Below, piece after piece: positions 34,327 to 44,073 of a stretch of DNA of 64,000 bases. Numbering within the stretch: position 1 is the first letter of the stretch; every line of letters begins with the position of its first letter. The DNA comes from Variovorax sp. ZS18.2.2. Its GTDB lineage: Bacteria > Pseudomonadota > Gammaproteobacteria > Burkholderiales > Burkholderiaceae_C. The translations under genes and the position numbers were made by a program. Below the pieces are notes generated by a model that was given only the letters and a program-made list of their open reading frames with translations, made no database searches and was not told the DNA's origin. The stretch covers positions 248,001 through 312,000 of the forward strand of contig NZ_JANLNM010000009.1 in NCBI RefSeq assembly GCF_024701975.1, in the 5' to 3' direction.

Positions 34327-37300
34327 ATGGGAACCGAAACCACCAAGACGAGAGCGGCAACAACAGGCGCGGCGACGATTCGTGCCAACGGCCAGGCCGC
34401 CCAGGCATGTGCGCTTGGCGCCGATGGAAAGTGCGCCTTTTGCGGTCGAGTTGGCTTGTCGGTCTTGCCGCTGCGCTATGCAGTCACACCGTCTTTCCTG
34501 CCCGGCAGAGTGACCGATCCGACAACGTGGTCCAAGCTCGGAGTGGGCTTGAAGGGCAAGCCGCCCGAGGGGCTCAAAGGCCATCACTATGTCTTACGCA
34601 CGCTGCGCAAGGGCTTCGTCATGGTCTATTTCGGGTCCGGTCTTTGGCATACATATGCCGTGACCGCGAGCGGGATGCTTCGCAAGATGGCGGACCCCGA
34701 CGATCCTGACTTCAAGACCGATCGCGAACTGACGCCCGCCTGCCGCCGCGAAGGCCACAACGTCCCGGCGAGCTTCATTACGATTCCGCTGGTTCCGCTC
34801 GGTGCAACACGGGCATTGCCCACCAAGTTCTGGATCGCCTTCAGCGAGGTGCCGTGGACGCGCCGTGTGCGCCAGAAGTACGAAGGTGCTGGTGCGGCAG
34901 GCACGCGGACCCAGCGCATGCAGGAGTTCAGTACGGACCCGCTTGGCAAACAAGCCGATACCCTGGCCGATGCGTTCCAATTCCATCCCGACGAGGTCAG
35001 CACGACGCAGCGTCTGAACAGGCTCGTCCTGGAGTACGCAGAAGACGATGCCGAGGCACGTTCACGCACCCAGTACGACGCCAGCGACCCCTTCAACCCA
35101 AAGAAGCCCAACCATCTGGATTGGGTAAGCGCGCACGGCGTGAGCATGCGCACCGGCGGAGCTCCGGCAGTGGCTAAATTCACCGTCAAGCCGAGCGACT
35201 TCAATGGCCAGAAATTCATGGCCAGCGCGATTGTGCTCAACGATCCCCTGGGCATGGTGCAAGAACTGAACGCGACGCGACTGCAGGCCATGGACTCTCG
35301 TCAGCGCTACCTGAGCGACGTTCGTGTTGTCAGGCCGATGTTGATTTCTCAATCGATTCTGGGTCTGAAACAAGTGATCGGCGACCAAGTCGCCGCGAGC
35401 GTGCAGCAGGAGGAAACCAGCAAAGGCCTGCCCGATGTGCAGACCGAGACGCACACCTACTCGGACGGTCTGGCGTATTCCGAAACGACCAGCGTGACCA
35501 CCACGCGCAAGGAGCGTGTCAACGACAAGGTGACGAGCCTGTGGTCTTCGTTGCAAGAGCACTATCGCGAAACCGAGCGCGCCGCTTTCGATACCAGGCT
35601 GAACGCCACGCTCAAGCTCTTTCAGGACTGGATCGTGCGCGGCGATGCAGACTATGCATACTGGCTCGCGCAGTCCGAATGGGTGCGGCGTCGCCACGAC
35701 TTCGACAATGAATCGCCTGCGCAGCAAGATGTGCTGATCGAGGCTTTCGCCGCCGCGCTCAGCGGCGGTCCCAGCGCCAGTCCGTCCCAGGTCCAGGGCC
35801 AGCCGTCACCGCAGGACACCCGTGTCTACGAAGTCTGGAAAGACTTCATCGCGAAGAAGCCCACCGACGAGACCAACCCGATCTACGTTGCGATCTTTGG
35901 CGACCAGGAAGAACTGCTCGAGTACCTTCTGCCCGAAGGGCCGAACCCGATGGAGGACAGTCTGCACAAGGGCAGCAAGCTGTTCAAGGCGGTGAAGAAC
36001 ATCATCGGCACCAAGGAGTTGACCAGCAATACGCTGCAGAACTTCCGCAACGAACCCTTCAGCCTCACGCGCGAAGCGGCAGACAAAGTCCCCAATCCCG
36101 TTCGCGCCGCCGGCGCTGCTGCGATGGACAGAATTCGCGGCGGCTGGATTCCCAAGGCCACCGGCGCCGTGGCGAACAGTCTGTATACCGTTGGCAGCGT
36201 GCTCTCGCGCTTGGCGGCCAATGGCGCCTCCGAAATCGCGAAGGCAACTGTGCTGCGCGCGATCCAGGGGGCGGTGCTTCTATACGAGCGGCGCGAAATC
36301 TTCATCATCACCACGCGTATCAAGATGCGTGAGTACCTCGCGTACCTTAACGACCTGGCCTTTCGCAGTTCCGATGCGGCCATCGACGCTGCGGCCAAGG
36401 GCATGCGCCGTATGGCCCAAGCCGGCAAGAACACCGTGCGCTCGATGGCCATTGCCGGCGTGCTGCACATCAGCGACAAGAAGGTGGGCGACGCCTTCGT
36501 CGATGTCGTGACCTGGGCCTACGACAAACTGGAGGACGTCACGAAAGAAATCGACGCGTTACCCTCCGCGCAAGACGCGGCCCGCTCGGCACACCAGACT
36601 GCTCAAGCTGCCACCGCGGCCGAAAGCGCCGCCATGGCAACGGCCATGCGAGTACACCCGTTGACCATCAGTCCCGGCGCTCAGAAGTTTGTGGATGCAG
36701 TATTGCAGCGCGCGGGCGCCGCGAACGCCCGCACGGCCAGTCTGCTGAAGATCCTGACGCGCGGCAGCCTGAGAACGGCCGGCACCGGTTCGGGCATCCT
36801 GGCCGCGGCCTCGGCGGTGATCCAGGGGTGGTCGTTCTGGGACAACCTCAAGAAGGCGGATAAGAAATTCCTGGGCAACAACGAGGCACGCATTCTGGTG
36901 GTGGCGGCCGGAACCGCCGCCATCGGGGCGGTGATGGAACTCGTTGGCGTGGGCGTAAAGCTGATGAGCGAAAAAACGTGGGGAACGGCGATTGGGCGCA
37001 TTGGAGGGGCACTCGGCGCTGCGGCTTCGATCGTGGAAGGGGTGCAAGCCGGGATGGCCTCCATCAGGACGGCTCGCCGCGGCGACAGGGACGCCAGCGT
37101 GCTCTACGCGCTTTCAGGTGTCGCGATGGTCGCCGGCGGTGCCGTCGGGATCTATGGTGCGCTCACCGGTGCGGCCCTTCTCGGTCCGATCGGATGGGCG
37201 CTGATCTTGATCGCGGCCGGTGTGCTTCTGTTGTACTTTGCGATGAAAGCCGAGGACAGCCAGGCCGCCATCTGGCTCGACCGTTGCTACTGGGGCAAGG

Positions 37301-37842
37301 GGGCGCGCTATGCGAACGCGAAGAACTCGGCTGACCGCCCCTGGACGGACGCGGAAATCGACGACGAACTGAGCCAGCTCAACGCCATCATCCTTGGTCT
37401 TGCTGGCGAAACGGGCTTCAACGACGACGGCTGGGGCTTTACCGATTTTGTATGGGACACGGTCAAGGCCAAGATCACGTTTCCAAACTATGACGCAGCA
37501 GACTCCGCCTTCGAGTGGCGCCTGTGCGCGGTCAAGGGTAGCAAGGCCAAGAGCGTGACGCTCGCAAGCGGCAAGCACAATACGTTGCCGGTCGAACCGA
37601 ACGCAGGCATCCTTGCCGGTCGTGCCACGCCCGTCCAGAGCGACGGTACAAAGTATTTTCGCAACCTCGTAGGGCCGACCTACAAGCTCGAGGGCAAGAA
37701 CAAGGACGTTCTGGTCGCCGAGGTCAGCGTAGAGGTGGCGGTGAAGTACTTTGGGGACGTCGAATTGACAGCGGACTACGTGCCGGACTTGTCCGATCCG
37801 CATGGCCGGGCGAGCCTGGAACTCAACAAGAGTGACTGGTAA
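34327..37842 (+). CDS. VasX-like (BTH_I2691-type) membrane-active T6SS effector
   Basis: Large candidate toxin of 1171 residues. The N-terminus has a Cys pair (Cys36, Cys39) followed by GLSVLPLRYAV, the pattern of the VasX N-terminal region that directs T6SS export. The middle is long and helical. Near residues 855-975 there is a cluster of Gly/Ala-rich hydrophobic helices, e.g. ILVVAAGTAAIGAVMELVGV and GPIGWALILIAAGVLLLY, which suit membrane insertion and pore formation. A soluble ~195-residue tail follows. DUF4123 precedes it and a membrane protein follows with a TAATG overlap, the usual effector-immunity layout. Pore formation is inferred from family and hydrophobicity. Confidence 0.82.
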   Translation: MGTETTKTRAATTGAATIRANGQAAQACALGADGKCAFCGRVGLSVLPLRYAVTPSFLPGRVTDPTTWSKLGVGLKGKPPEGLKGHHYVLRTLRKGFVMVYFGSGLWHTYAVTASGMLRKMADPDDPDFKTDRELTPACRREGHNVPASFITIPLVPLGATRALPTKFWIAFSEVPWTRRVRQKYEGAGAAGTRTQRMQEFSTDPLGKQADTLADAFQFHPDEVSTTQRLNRLVLEYAEDDAEARSRTQYDASDPFNPKKPNHLDWVSAHGVSMRTGGAPAVAKFTVKPSDFNGQKFMASAIVLNDPLGMVQELNATRLQAMDSRQRYLSDVRVVRPMLISQSILGLKQVIGDQVAASVQQEETSKGLPDVQTETHTYSDGLAYSETTSVTTTRKERVNDKVTSLWSSLQEHYRETERAAFDTRLNATLKLFQDWIVRGDADYAYWLAQSEWVRRRHDFDNESPAQQDVLIEAFAAALSGGPSASPSQVQGQPSPQDTRVYEVWKDFIAKKPTDETNPIYVAIFGDQEELLEYLLPEGPNPMEDSLHKGSKLFKAVKNIIGTKELTSNTLQNFRNEPFSLTREAADKVPNPVRAAGAAAMDRIRGGWIPKATGAVANSLYTVGSVLSRLAANGASEIAKATVLRAIQGAVLLYERREIFIITTRIKMREYLAYLNDLAFRSSDAAIDAAAKGMRRMAQAGKNTVRSMAIAGVLHISDKKVGDAFVDVVTWAYDKLEDVTKEIDALPSAQDAARSAHQTAQAATAAESAAMATAMRVHPLTISPGAQKFVDAVLQRAGAANARTASLLKILTRGSLRTAGTGSGILAAASAVIQGWSFWDNLKKADKKFLGNNEARILVVAAGTAAIGAVMELVGVGVKLMSEKTWGTAIGRIGGALGAAASIVEGVQAGMASIRTARRGDRDASVLYALSGVAMVAGGAVGIYGALTGAALLGPIGWALILIAAGVLLLYFAMKAEDSQAAIWLDRCYWGKGARYANAKNSADRPWTDAEIDDELSQLNAIILGLAGETGFNDDGWGFTDFVWDTVKAKITFPNYDAADSAFEWRLCAVKGSKAKSVTLASGKHNTLPVEPNAGILAGRATPVQSDGTKYFRNLVGPTYKLEGKNKDVLVAEVSVEVAVKYFGDVELTADYVPDLSDPHGRASLELNKSDW

Positions 37843-38798
37843 TGACTACCGAGACAGGGGTGTCTCACGCGCCCCGCATCACACCCGCCCATCCTCAATG
37901 GGCGCAGGATCTGGCATTGCGGGATGCGCCGCCCTCGGGCAAGGCGGATGGCTGGGATGAGCTGAATCATCTGGACGAGGTATATCTGGAGTTCTCGATG
38001 GCCTCGAATATTCCCAGGGGGCTCATCCTTTGGGGCGGCCTTGCCTGCGTGGCTGCAGGACTGGGCCTCAGCTACCTCATGCTCAGCATGGCGATATGGG
38101 ATGGCATGGAGCCCTGGATCGTGGGTGTGGCGATCGTGATGTGGCTTGTCGCCTTCAGCCACGGCATCTTTTTCCTGCGCCTCGACTTGCGCCTGCCCAA
38201 GGACCGGCCTGTTCGCTTCAATCGCCGCCAAGGCAAGGTCTACGCCAACAGCTACACCTGGAACCACAACCCTTTTGGCCGGTGGGGCGGCGGCGTGAAA
38301 GTCTTCGACTGGTCCACGCTCCAGGCCGAGATCACCAAGCAGATCGGCGCCAGCGGCGAAGTGGTGACGCAACGCTACGCGCTCGAGCTTGTGGCTTGCA
38401 AGCCGGGTTCGTTCGAAGAAGTGGACCGGTTCCGGCTGCAGCATGGCGCCCAGACGACCCGGCAGTACGAAGAGCAGTGGGAATTGCTGCGCCGGTACAT
38501 GAACGACGGGCCTGAGGGGCTGCCCCCACAGAACCTGCGCAATCAGACGCCGGGCTTCATCGATTGCCTGCTGTTCGCCATGCCCTGGTTCGCCCCCACG
38601 GAGATGGGACGGCGCGCACGTGAGCGGATGAGCGGCTTTTTCGGCACCTTGATGATGGTGCTGATGTCGCTGGTGTTCCCGCTGTGGCTGCTGTTCGGCT
38701 TGGGAAACTTCGTTGTGATGCGCCTCGCCCCGGAAGCGAGATGGCCTGCCGGTGTGGACGAAGAGTCGAAGCTGCGAAGCGGCAGATCTGCTTCTTGA
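37842..38798 (+). CDS. DUF6708-like membrane protein, candidate immunity to VasX-like toxin
   Basis: Protein of 318 residues with two membrane helices near residues 60-110 (ILWGGLACVAAGLGLSYLML and WIVGVAIVMWLVAFSHGIFF), a cytoplasmic domain with RFNRRQGKVYANSYTWN, and a C-terminal hydrophobic segment around residues 265-290. The start overlaps the toxin stop (TAATG). An inner-membrane immunity protein is what protects against colicin-like VasX toxins, so this role is inferred from position and topology; the DUF6708 label is from recalled family context. Confidence 0.7.
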   Translation: MTTETGVSHAPRITPAHPQWAQDLALRDAPPSGKADGWDELNHLDEVYLEFSMASNIPRGLILWGGLACVAAGLGLSYLMLSMAIWDGMEPWIVGVAIVMWLVAFSHGIFFLRLDLRLPKDRPVRFNRRQGKVYANSYTWNHNPFGRWGGGVKVFDWSTLQAEITKQIGASGEVVTQRYALELVACKPGSFEEVDRFRLQHGAQTTRQYEEQWELLRRYMNDGPEGLPPQNLRNQTPGFIDCLLFAMPWFAPTEMGRRARERMSGFFGTLMMVLMSLVFPLWLLFGLGNFVVMRLAPEARWPAGVDEESKLRSGRSAS

Positions 38799-38802
38799 AA
38801 TC

Positions 38803-38830
38803 GATCTTTGAAGCGACAGACAGAAAGATC
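38803..38830. other. Weak inverted repeat between modules
   Basis: GATCTTT and AAAGATC, 7 bp with a 14-base loop, in the 97-base gap between the DUF6708-like gene and the third vgrG. There is no T-run; it may be incidental. Confidence 0.2.
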
Positions 38831-38895
38831 ATGTACGGCAAGAAATCGAACGAAGACCGGACGTGCCGGCAGTGACACCACGAGAGAGCCCATCC

Positions 38896-41760
38896 ATGCC
38901 AGACACTTCAAATATCTCCATGCCGACCTATGGCGCCACGCCATGGACGTCCGAAGGCCTCAACGTCGCGCGCCTCTCCGAGCAAGCGCGCCTCATCAAG
39001 CTGCAGTTGCCTGAAGCGGCGCCGCAGAACGCCGTCGTCGTCGAGCGCTTCACCGCCACCGAAGGCATCAACGAACTCTTTGCCTTCACCATCGACACCC
39101 TCGCCACGTCGAGCGAGTTCGATCCCTTCGCGCTGATCGGCGAGGAGCTGAGCCTGCGCCTCCTGCTCGCCAACGGCAACTTCCGCACCTGGCACGGCTA
39201 CCTCACGGCCGTCGACGCGCTGGGCGGCGACGGCGGCCTCGCGCGCTATCGGCTGCACCTGCAGCCTTGGCTTGCCGCACTCGGCCTTCGCCGCGACAGC
39301 TTCGTGTACGCCGCCAAGAGCGTGCAGGACATCGTGAGCGAAGTGTTCGCCGACCACACCACCGCCAGCTTCACCTTCGAAGTCACGCAAGAGCTGCCCG
39401 TGCGGCCGACCTGCGTGCAGTACCGCGAATCGGACCTCGCCTTCGTGATGCGCCTGCTCACGGAGGAAGGCTTGAGCTTTCGCTTCGAGCACGAGCAGAC
39501 GAAAGATGGCGAGAGCGGCGGTGCCAACAACAGCAACAACACGACGCCCTCGCACCACCGCCTGGTGATCTTCGATCGCGAGGCAAAAACGCCCGATTGC
39601 GCGCTGCCAGAGATCCGCTTCCACCGCGTCGACGCCACCGAGCAGCAGGACGCCATCACCGCATGGAGCAGCAAGCGCCAGCTCGTCAGCAACGCCGTCA
39701 CGGTGAACGCGTGGGATGCCAGCGTGCTGCAGGCGCCCACCGGCTCGACGCAGAGCGCGCTGGCGATGGGCGAGGTGCCCGTGCTGGAGCACTACGACGG
39801 CGCGGGCTCGCAGCGCTACGCCAACAACGCCGCCGCCGCGCGGCGTGCCGAGAACCAGCTGGTGGCGTTCGAGTCGCGCATCAAGCGCTACAACGCCGGC
39901 GGCAGCGTGCGGCAGCTGGGCGCCGGCGAGCGCTTCACGCTCACGCAGCACGACCGCTACGAAGGCCAGAAATTCGTCACGCTGCGCGTGCGCCACGAAG
40001 CCGCCAACAACCTCGGCGCGCAGGCTGCGCAGGTGCTCGAAGCCGGCGAGTTCGAGAAGGGCAGCTACCGCAACAGCTTCGAGGCGCAACCGGCCGAAGC
40101 GCAGATCGCACCGATCTGGCGACCCAAGCCCACGGCGCCCGAGGCGATGGTCGCGCTCGTGGTCGGTGCCGATGACGACGAGGCGCCGACGGCCGTTCAC
40201 ACGCAACGCGATCACCGTGTGCAGGTGCGTTTTCACTGGCAGGCGCAGCGCGCGACACAACAGCAGTCGGGGCAGAGCGGGCAGGGCAGCCTGGTTGCTG
40301 CCGGGCGGCATGCGAGCAACCGCCAGTCGGTGTGGCTGCGCGTGGCCGCGCCGGTGGCCGGGCCGAACTGGGGCGCGCACCATCTGCCGCGCGTGGGCTC
40401 GGAGGTGCTGGTGTCGTTCATCGAAGGCGACATCGACCGGCCGGTGGTGAGCCAGCAGCTCTACAACGGGCAGGATCTGCCGCCGTGGTCGGCGGGCACC
40501 GATTCGTCGGCCAATCACGCGGGTGTGCTCTCGGGCTGGCACAGCCGTGCGCTCGACGGCAGCGGCTACAACCAATGGATCGCGGACGACGCGCCTGGCC
40601 AGGTGCGCACGCGGCTCGCCAGTTCGCACGCGGCGAGCCAGCTGAACCTTGGGCATCTCAATGCGCAGTCGCCCGACGAGAGCAATCGCGGTGCGTGGCG
40701 CGGCAGCGGTGCCGAGCTGCGCTCCGACGCGTGGGTCGTCACGCGTGCGGGCGAGGGGCTGTTGATCTCGACGCTGGCACAGGAGCGGGCCGCAGGCAGC
40801 GTGCAGGACACCGCGAGCGTGCGCGGCCAGCTCGCCGGCGCGCTGCGTGAGGCGCAGAAGCTGTCGGACGCGGCCGGTGGTGCGAAGGCGCTGGCACTGA
40901 ATGCGACGGCGCTGCTGCAGCCGCTCATCGACGACATCGATCCGCAGAAGAACGGGCACTACCCCGGCAGCGTCAACGGTCAGGACGCGAAGGAGCCCAA
41001 GGGCGGCGAGGGCGCGGACTCACGTCAAGGCCAGGACCCGGTGCCGGCCTTCGCTCGGCCGCTCATGGTGCTGGACGCGAACATGAGTCTGAACATGGCC
41101 ACGCCTGCGAGCGCGACGGTGTTCGCGGGCGAGGCGATCCATTGGACTGCGCAGGAGCAGGCGCACATGGCTGCGGGCAAGACGGTGAGTTTTGCGGCGG
41201 GCAAGTCGGTGGGGCTCTACAGCCACGAAGGCGGCATCCAGGTCATCGCGCAGGAGGGGCCGGTGAGCGTGCAGGCGCATACCGACGAACTCGAATGGCT
41301 GGCGAAGGAAGGCTTCACGGTCACCAGCAGCAACGACGAGATTCACGTGCTGGCCAAGCAGAAGATCACGCTCAAGGGTGGGCAGACGAGCATCGAGCTG
41401 GATGGGGCGAACATCACGTTGAAGATGCCGGGGTTGCTGGACGTGAAGGGCGCGACGAAGAGTTTTGTCGGACCTCGCGGCGTGCCCACGGAACTCGATG
41501 CATTGCCCAGGGGCACCATCACGTTGCCTCCAGCCGAGCAGTCGCTGGGCGTCAAGTACGACGAGCAGGTGGTCTTCAAGGACTCGCTGCAATCGGCCAT
41601 CGAAGGGCGCCTGCGGTTCAAGGTAACGAACAAGGCCGAAGAAGACCAGGTGCTCAAGGGCAACTCGCCCGAGAAAGGGGAAACCTCGAGGCTCGATACG
41701 CCCGAGGCCCAGCCGCTGGAGCAAGCGCTGCGGTATGCGCGTTTCAAATTCGACATCTGA
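38896..41760 (+). CDS. vgrG: VgrG spike protein with diverged C-terminal extension
   Basis: TssI spike of 954 residues. It carries the QYRESDLAFVMRLLTEEGLS signature, a gp5-like region (SEVLVSFIEGDIDRPVVSQQ) and a DUF2345 needle. After GPRGVPTELDALP come ~80 residues (YDEQVVFKDSLQSAIEG onward) that align in layout with the TTR-like end of the first VgrG but differ in loops. The next gene starts 6 bases later and is probably its cargo. The ATG at 38896 was chosen because the open upstream frame has no ribosome site. Confidence 0.93.
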   Translation: MPDTSNISMPTYGATPWTSEGLNVARLSEQARLIKLQLPEAAPQNAVVVERFTATEGINELFAFTIDTLATSSEFDPFALIGEELSLRLLLANGNFRTWHGYLTAVDALGGDGGLARYRLHLQPWLAALGLRRDSFVYAAKSVQDIVSEVFADHTTASFTFEVTQELPVRPTCVQYRESDLAFVMRLLTEEGLSFRFEHEQTKDGESGGANNSNNTTPSHHRLVIFDREAKTPDCALPEIRFHRVDATEQQDAITAWSSKRQLVSNAVTVNAWDASVLQAPTGSTQSALAMGEVPVLEHYDGAGSQRYANNAAAARRAENQLVAFESRIKRYNAGGSVRQLGAGERFTLTQHDRYEGQKFVTLRVRHEAANNLGAQAAQVLEAGEFEKGSYRNSFEAQPAEAQIAPIWRPKPTAPEAMVALVVGADDDEAPTAVHTQRDHRVQVRFHWQAQRATQQQSGQSGQGSLVAAGRHASNRQSVWLRVAAPVAGPNWGAHHLPRVGSEVLVSFIEGDIDRPVVSQQLYNGQDLPPWSAGTDSSANHAGVLSGWHSRALDGSGYNQWIADDAPGQVRTRLASSHAASQLNLGHLNAQSPDESNRGAWRGSGAELRSDAWVVTRAGEGLLISTLAQERAAGSVQDTASVRGQLAGALREAQKLSDAAGGAKALALNATALLQPLIDDIDPQKNGHYPGSVNGQDAKEPKGGEGADSRQGQDPVPAFARPLMVLDANMSLNMATPASATVFAGEAIHWTAQEQAHMAAGKTVSFAAGKSVGLYSHEGGIQVIAQEGPVSVQAHTDELEWLAKEGFTVTSSNDEIHVLAKQKITLKGGQTSIELDGANITLKMPGLLDVKGATKSFVGPRGVPTELDALPRGTITLPPAEQSLGVKYDEQVVFKDSLQSAIEGRLRFKVTNKAEEDQVLKGNSPEKGETSRLDTPEAQPLEQALRYARFKFDI

Positions 41761-41765
41761 GAACC

Positions 41766-43196
41766 ATGGCAAACAAAGAAATCGACGCGCAAGGCTACGA
41801 GCTCGAAGTCCTGGGGCAGTGCAAGACCAACACGCGCCCGAGCTCCCAGTTCACGCAGCAGGTGGAGGCCAGACACCTGTGGTCGTATGCGCAGGAGGAG
41901 GCGCTCGTCGCGGTCAGTGAGCAGGGCAATGGCAAGTGCTGGCACCTGATCACCGATCCGGAGCGCAGGGCCAAGCGGATTGCGGCGCGGTATGCGGATC
42001 TTTACTTTGCGAGTGGTGAGAAATCGCAAGGCAAACTGCAGCTGTACTGGCCTGCATTGGCTGCCTTCGTGGTGAAAGATATCGTCGAGGCTTATCGCTA
42101 CGCGCGCGAAGATGTACTCAATGGCGGTTGGGGCAATCTCGCGCGGACATCACAAGCATCCCAACTGGGTTCCGAGCTTGTCACGAGTGGGTCGCCCTAT
42201 GAATATTCGTTGCGCGTCTATGCGGCATTGGCCAAGGGCAATCTGTGGCTCTTCATGGACATCTATCCATGGCTTTGGTACGTGCTCGAATACGGACTCA
42301 ACAAAGACGGTAGCCTGAACGCGGATCGGCTCACCAGTCACGTGTCGCAACGCAACGCAGACGATTTTCAGGATCAATCAAAAAATGCGGTGAAAGAGCT
42401 GCCATTCGGCGCCAACTGGCTCGGCCGAGTGAAGGGGTGGATGGCTGGTGACCCGGTGTATGCCAAAGCCAAAAGCTATTTCGATGCAACGCCGGTGGTA
42501 CTGGGAGGCGGCACGGACTATGGCTATGGCCAGCATGTGGCCAACGCCTACCAAGCGAATAACTATGTGAGGCGGCAAGTGAAAACGTACGACGGTGGCT
42601 ATCGCATGCCACCGTCGCAGTACTGGCCGAAGTTCGATGAGGCGTTCTATGTCATGGACGAAGAGCGCAGGGAACTCAAGCGCATCGCCGACGATGGTGC
42701 AGCTACAGCGCGGCTGCAAAAGGTGGCGCAGTTCAAGGTAACAGAAGAGATGCAGACCACGTATCGGACCTTGATCGCAGAGTACCGAGCCAAGCCCGAG
42801 GGAAGGTTCACGTTCAAGAAGGCTGAACTGAACACCATCGCAACGCAGGAGCAGATCAATATTCTGCAACCCCTGATTTACGACGACCCCATGCTGATCA
42901 AGACCATGAATCTCAATCAATCCATCAGTCGACTATTTTTTGGATGGCTTTCTCCAACCTATACGCTGTACTTCAGCGCTGCACCGAAGAACAGAGACTC
43001 CAACTTGCAGATTACCTTCGATGCGCCAGCGACACCGTGGGACTATGTGACCGGACGCAAGGGTAGCTTGCCCAACCCGAAGGATCGGATGGACTACGTG
43101 GCGAAGATCGCAAAGAAATTTAATGAACTGATGGCAAATCGGAAAAATTACATGGAAGGCGAGTTGCAGAAGATCAGGAGTTGGATCGATGCTTGA
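41766..43196 (+). CDS. Probable T6SS effector, DUF2515-like
   Basis: Protein of 476 residues with no signal peptide. The patterns LWSYAQEEALVAVSE, WPALAAFVVKDI, LWLFMDIYPWLWYV and TQEQINILQPLIYDDP resemble DUF2515-family proteins as I recall them; the biochemical function is not known to me. Position is the strongest clue: 6 bases after a vgrG with an adaptor-like tail and overlapping by 8 bases a lipoprotein gene that exists in several copies, the layout of a toxin with periplasmic immunity. Short hydrophobic patches are present but no clear membrane span. A target in the periplasm or envelope is inferred from the lipidated partner. Confidence 0.65.
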   Translation: MANKEIDAQGYELEVLGQCKTNTRPSSQFTQQVEARHLWSYAQEEALVAVSEQGNGKCWHLITDPERRAKRIAARYADLYFASGEKSQGKLQLYWPALAAFVVKDIVEAYRYAREDVLNGGWGNLARTSQASQLGSELVTSGSPYEYSLRVYAALAKGNLWLFMDIYPWLWYVLEYGLNKDGSLNADRLTSHVSQRNADDFQDQSKNAVKELPFGANWLGRVKGWMAGDPVYAKAKSYFDATPVVLGGGTDYGYGQHVANAYQANNYVRRQVKTYDGGYRMPPSQYWPKFDEAFYVMDEERRELKRIADDGAATARLQKVAQFKVTEEMQTTYRTLIAEYRAKPEGRFTFKKAELNTIATQEQINILQPLIYDDPMLIKTMNLNQSISRLFFGWLSPTYTLYFSAAPKNRDSNLQITFDAPATPWDYVTGRKGSLPNPKDRMDYVAKIAKKFNELMANRKNYMEGELQKIRSWIDA

Positions 43197-44046
43197 TCGA
43201 CGGACTCTATTGGCGGCGACGGCCGCCGGTTTGATAGGCGGGCTCGCGGGCTGTAGCAAGGAACGAGAACAAAAGATGGCAGAAATCAAATTCGACCTGG
43301 GCAAGAACATCCTGGAGACCGGTCGCGCTTCAGGTGTGCCGCAATTCGAGACGGACAACATCAATGGTTACATCAGCTATAGCGTCGCGCCTGTTCCGGA
43401 AACTGTTCCCGCGCGCTACACCCGGCCCGGATACGAGGTCGCATGGCAGCCGATTTTTGCCTTCACCATGTACGCGGATGAAGGCCGTTTCCCGGATCGA
43501 CGTGTTCAGTCGGTCGACCTCCAACTCAGCAGCAAAGTCAACCAGACTCACGAGGAAGCCCAAGCCTTCGTGGAGCAGACCATCGCGCAATTTCAGCGCG
43601 GCAAATGGCAGCGGTACTACAACCCGATGTGGGACACGTTGTTGACGGGGCGCTCCAGCTTGTTGAATGAGAAAGGAGAGATCGAGAGTGCACCGATGAC
43701 CATCGATCCCGCGTACAAGATTCCCGCGGCGGATTGGCCCGCGTTGGTCAAAAATGTTCCTACGTGGCGCTGGGTGGGTGATGGTGTCTTGGCGAGTTTG
43801 GAGATAAGTGAACTCGGCAACGCTACGCGGGGACTTGACTATCGAATGAGCCTGGAATTCGTTCTGCTGGACGTCAAACTCAAGCGCGATGCAGAGAACG
43901 AAGCACGCGATCTCAAGGAGGGCGATGCCAAGGGATGGAACAGCACCGCCAAGCTGGAAGAAGCCAAGAAAGCCAGTGCCGAGTTGAACAAGCGGTTGGA
44001 AGCTAATGCCATCAAGCGAGGCGATTCAGTGATCAGGAAACCCTGA
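43189..44046 (+). CDS. Candidate immunity lipoprotein, copy 1
   Basis: Predicted lipoprotein of 285 residues. A twin-Arg-containing N-terminus (LDRRTLLAATAAG) leads to lipobox LAGC with Cys22. The mature domain begins EIKFDLGKNILETGRASG, has several Trp/Tyr-rich strands and ends in a charged helix (KLKRDAENEARDLKEGDAKG). No enzyme motif is seen. It overlaps the preceding candidate effector by 8 bases and is strongly similar to the gene at 44398-45270, so it is most likely the cognate immunity protein. The RR near the N-terminus might route it through Tat, but a normal Sec lipoprotein is as likely. Confidence 0.7.
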   Translation: MLDRRTLLAATAAGLIGGLAGCSKEREQKMAEIKFDLGKNILETGRASGVPQFETDNINGYISYSVAPVPETVPARYTRPGYEVAWQPIFAFTMYADEGRFPDRRVQSVDLQLSSKVNQTHEEAQAFVEQTIAQFQRGKWQRYYNPMWDTLLTGRSSLLNEKGEIESAPMTIDPAYKIPAADWPALVKNVPTWRWVGDGVLASLEISELGNATRGLDYRMSLEFVLLDVKLKRDAENEARDLKEGDAKGWNSTAKLEEAKKASAELNKRLEANAIKRGDSVIRKP

Positions 44047-44073
44047 AATTTCAGCGAATGATTCGCGAGTACT

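Noticed and set aside
38803-38830. Hairpin before the third vgrG as a terminator
   Set aside because: There is no T-run, the loop is long and the stem short; it is listed only as a weak inverted repeat.
43189-43260. Tat signal in immunity copy 1
   Set aside because: An RR pair is present, but the full S/T-RR-x-F-L-K consensus is not, and a Sec lipoprotein signal explains it as well.
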